64,000 nt of DNA from positions 148,403,889 to 148,467,888 of the forward strand of contig NC_080571.1 of NCBI RefSeq assembly GCF_030247185.1, in the 5' to 3' direction. Source of the stretch: Malaya genurostris (taxonomy: Eukaryota; Arthropoda; Insecta; Diptera; Culicidae). Positions 62,293 to 64,000 of the stretch are shown here, one piece after another (positions within the stretch are counted from its first letter, which is position 1; each line of letters begins with the position of its first letter). The notes beneath the pieces were generated by a model, which was not told the DNA's origin, searched no databases, and saw nothing but the letters and a program-made list of their open reading frames with translations. The position numbers and the translations under genes are program-made.

Positions 62293-63353
62293 GCCTTCTT
62301 AGTCCACTTAGTGATGTTTTCATATATCTTGAAAAATCACCATAGGGGGGAGTACATGAAATTTTCGAAATCGAAAAAAAATTTTTGATGCCAAAAGGCT
62401 TAGAATTGCATGAAACGTCGAGATTTAGTGTCATCTCGAAAAAAATTTTTTTTGAAAAAATCGACTTTTTGGGACTTAGAAAAAATATGAAAATTTTTCT
62501 AAGTCCCGGAAAGTTGATTTTTTCAAAAAAATTTTTTTTTGAGATGACACTAAATTTCGATGTTTTATGCAGTTTTAAGAGTTTTGGCATCAAAAAAAAT
62601 TTTCGATTTTGGAAATTTCATGTACTCCCCCCTATGGTGCTTTTTCAAGATCGATAATTGTCAAACCTTTACCACCGGGCAGCACCCCTTAAGCATGTCC
62701 GATTTAGGTCAAATTTTGCATGAAGGCTTTTTTCGAGGTGCTTAAACTTTTGAGCACTAGAACTTTACGAAAATAGAGTTGATCCCAAAATTTTGGCACC
62801 CTTATATATACAAGAGCGGTAAAAATCAACGTGTTTTGTCGGTTACGTCACTTATACCATCATATATCTGGAACCAAAAGTCACAACCATTTGATCTTCG
62901 AACTTGATCAGCGGCCCGACAGTAGCTTTCGAACGAGCCCAAGTTTGTTAAAATCGGATCAGCCATCTCTGAGAAAATTGAGCGCGTTCAAATACAACGC
63001 TTTTTGTCGGTTACGTCACTTATACAATCATATCTCCGGAACCAAAAGTCACAGCCATTTGATCTTCGAACTTGATCAATGGCCCGCCAGTAGCTTTCAA
63101 ACGAGTCCAAGTTTGTTCAAATCGGTTCAGCCATCTCTGAGAAAATTGAGCGCGTTCAAATACAACGCTTTTTGTCGGTTACGTCACTTATACAATCATA
63201 TCTCCGGAACCAAAAGTCACAGCCATTTGATCTTCGAACTTGATCAATGCCCCGATAGTAGCTTTCAAATGAGCCCAAGTTTGTTAAAATCGGTTTAGCC
63301 ATCTCTGAGAAAATTGAGCGCGTTCAAATATCTTCTAAAAGTGCACACACATA

Positions 63354-63409
<56 letters not shown>

Positions 63410-64000
63410 TTTTCCGATCTCGTCGAGCTGAGTCGAATGGTATATAACACTATGGGTCTCCGAGGCTCCGTTCGAAAGTCGGTTTTTCCAGCAATTCTAA
63501 TACCTTTCTATAGAGAAAGGCAAAAAGCCTTCTTAGTCCACTTAGTGATGTTTTCATATATCTTGAAAAATCACCATAGGGGGGAGTACATGAAATTTTC
63601 GAAATCGAAAAAAAATTTTTGATGCCAAAAGGCTTAGAATTGCATGAAACGTCGAGATTTAGTGTCATCTCGAAAAAAATTTTTTTTGAAAAAATCGACT
63701 TTTTGGGACTTAGAAAAAATATGAAAATTTTTCTAAGTCCCGGAAAGTTGATTTTTTCAAAAAAATTTTTTTTTGAGATGACACTAAATTTCGATGTTTT
63801 ATGCAGTTTTAAGAGTTTTGGCATCAAAAAAAATTTTCGATTTTGGAAATTTCATGTACTCCCCCCTATGGTGCTTTTTCAAGATCGATAATTGTCAAAC
63901 CTTTACCACCGGGCAGCACCCCTTAAGCATGTCCGATTTAGGTCAAATTTTGCATGAAGGCTTTTTTCGAGGTGCTTAAACTTTTGAGCACTAGAACTTT
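62293..64000 (+). repeat. Repeat B satellite, continuing past the right edge
   Basis: A complete unit at 62293-63526 (1234 bp, long CA tract, one private change TTCTAAAAGTG for TTCGAAAAGTG) and a partial unit from 63527 to the edge. Confidence 0.95.

Overview
This is a repeat-dominated piece of eukaryotic nuclear DNA, most probably from a mosquito or a close relative. The evidence is the element mix (a LOA/Lian-type non-LTR element, Penelope-like elements, a Jockey-type 3' end, Ty1/copia) and short repeats ending in a small hairpin plus CAAAA, which I recognise from culicid genomes. I see no intact host gene, no tRNA or rRNA and no bacterial operon. The species cannot be fixed from the sequence.

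Layout. 1-300 holds the possible 5' end of a non-LTR ORF1 (minus strand, cut by the window edge). 300-726 shows nothing. 727-8184 is a minus-strand Penelope-like element (PLE-1) with direct pseudo-LTRs. It is split by a LOA-type non-LTR retrotransposon (1119-5663) that is flanked by a 68-bp duplication of PLE sequence. 8185-10092 is a second, plus-strand, damaged PLE (PLE-2), head to head with PLE-1. 10093-10326 is an exon-like minus-strand segment with a 63-bp coding minisatellite. A 158-bp TA tract follows, then one end of a mariner-like transposon (10516-10695). About 11010-12398 is the 3' end of a Jockey-like element, broken by a ~214-bp insert that carries a well-formed hammerhead ribozyme fold.

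From 12553 to the right edge the window is an array of two short families. Repeat A (~240 bp) occurs in small groups. Repeat B (~1.22 kb) forms a large satellite. Each B unit has, in order: a shared head motif, a ~326-bp imperfect foldback, a spacer, three or four 168-bp subrepeats, a CA microsatellite, and a tail with a TATATAA motif and a terminal hairpin plus CAAAA. Units left of ~24.9 kb are diverged and rearranged. The 22 units from 24892 to 56740 are almost identical and differ mainly in CA length. The array continues past the window.

A complete Ty1/copia retrotransposon (43093-47992) sits in one B unit, inside its CA tract. Its 406-bp LTRs look identical, it has an ACACA target duplication, and it has one intact 1342-codon gag-pol frame. 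It is the only element here that looks able to move, and it arrived after the array was homogenised.

The observations most worth following are the hammerhead folds (11294-11350 and the PLE pseudo-LTRs), the structured 5' end of the LOA element, and the satellite itself: a foldback plus nucleosome-sized subrepeats in a unit whose ends look like those of a rolling-circle element.
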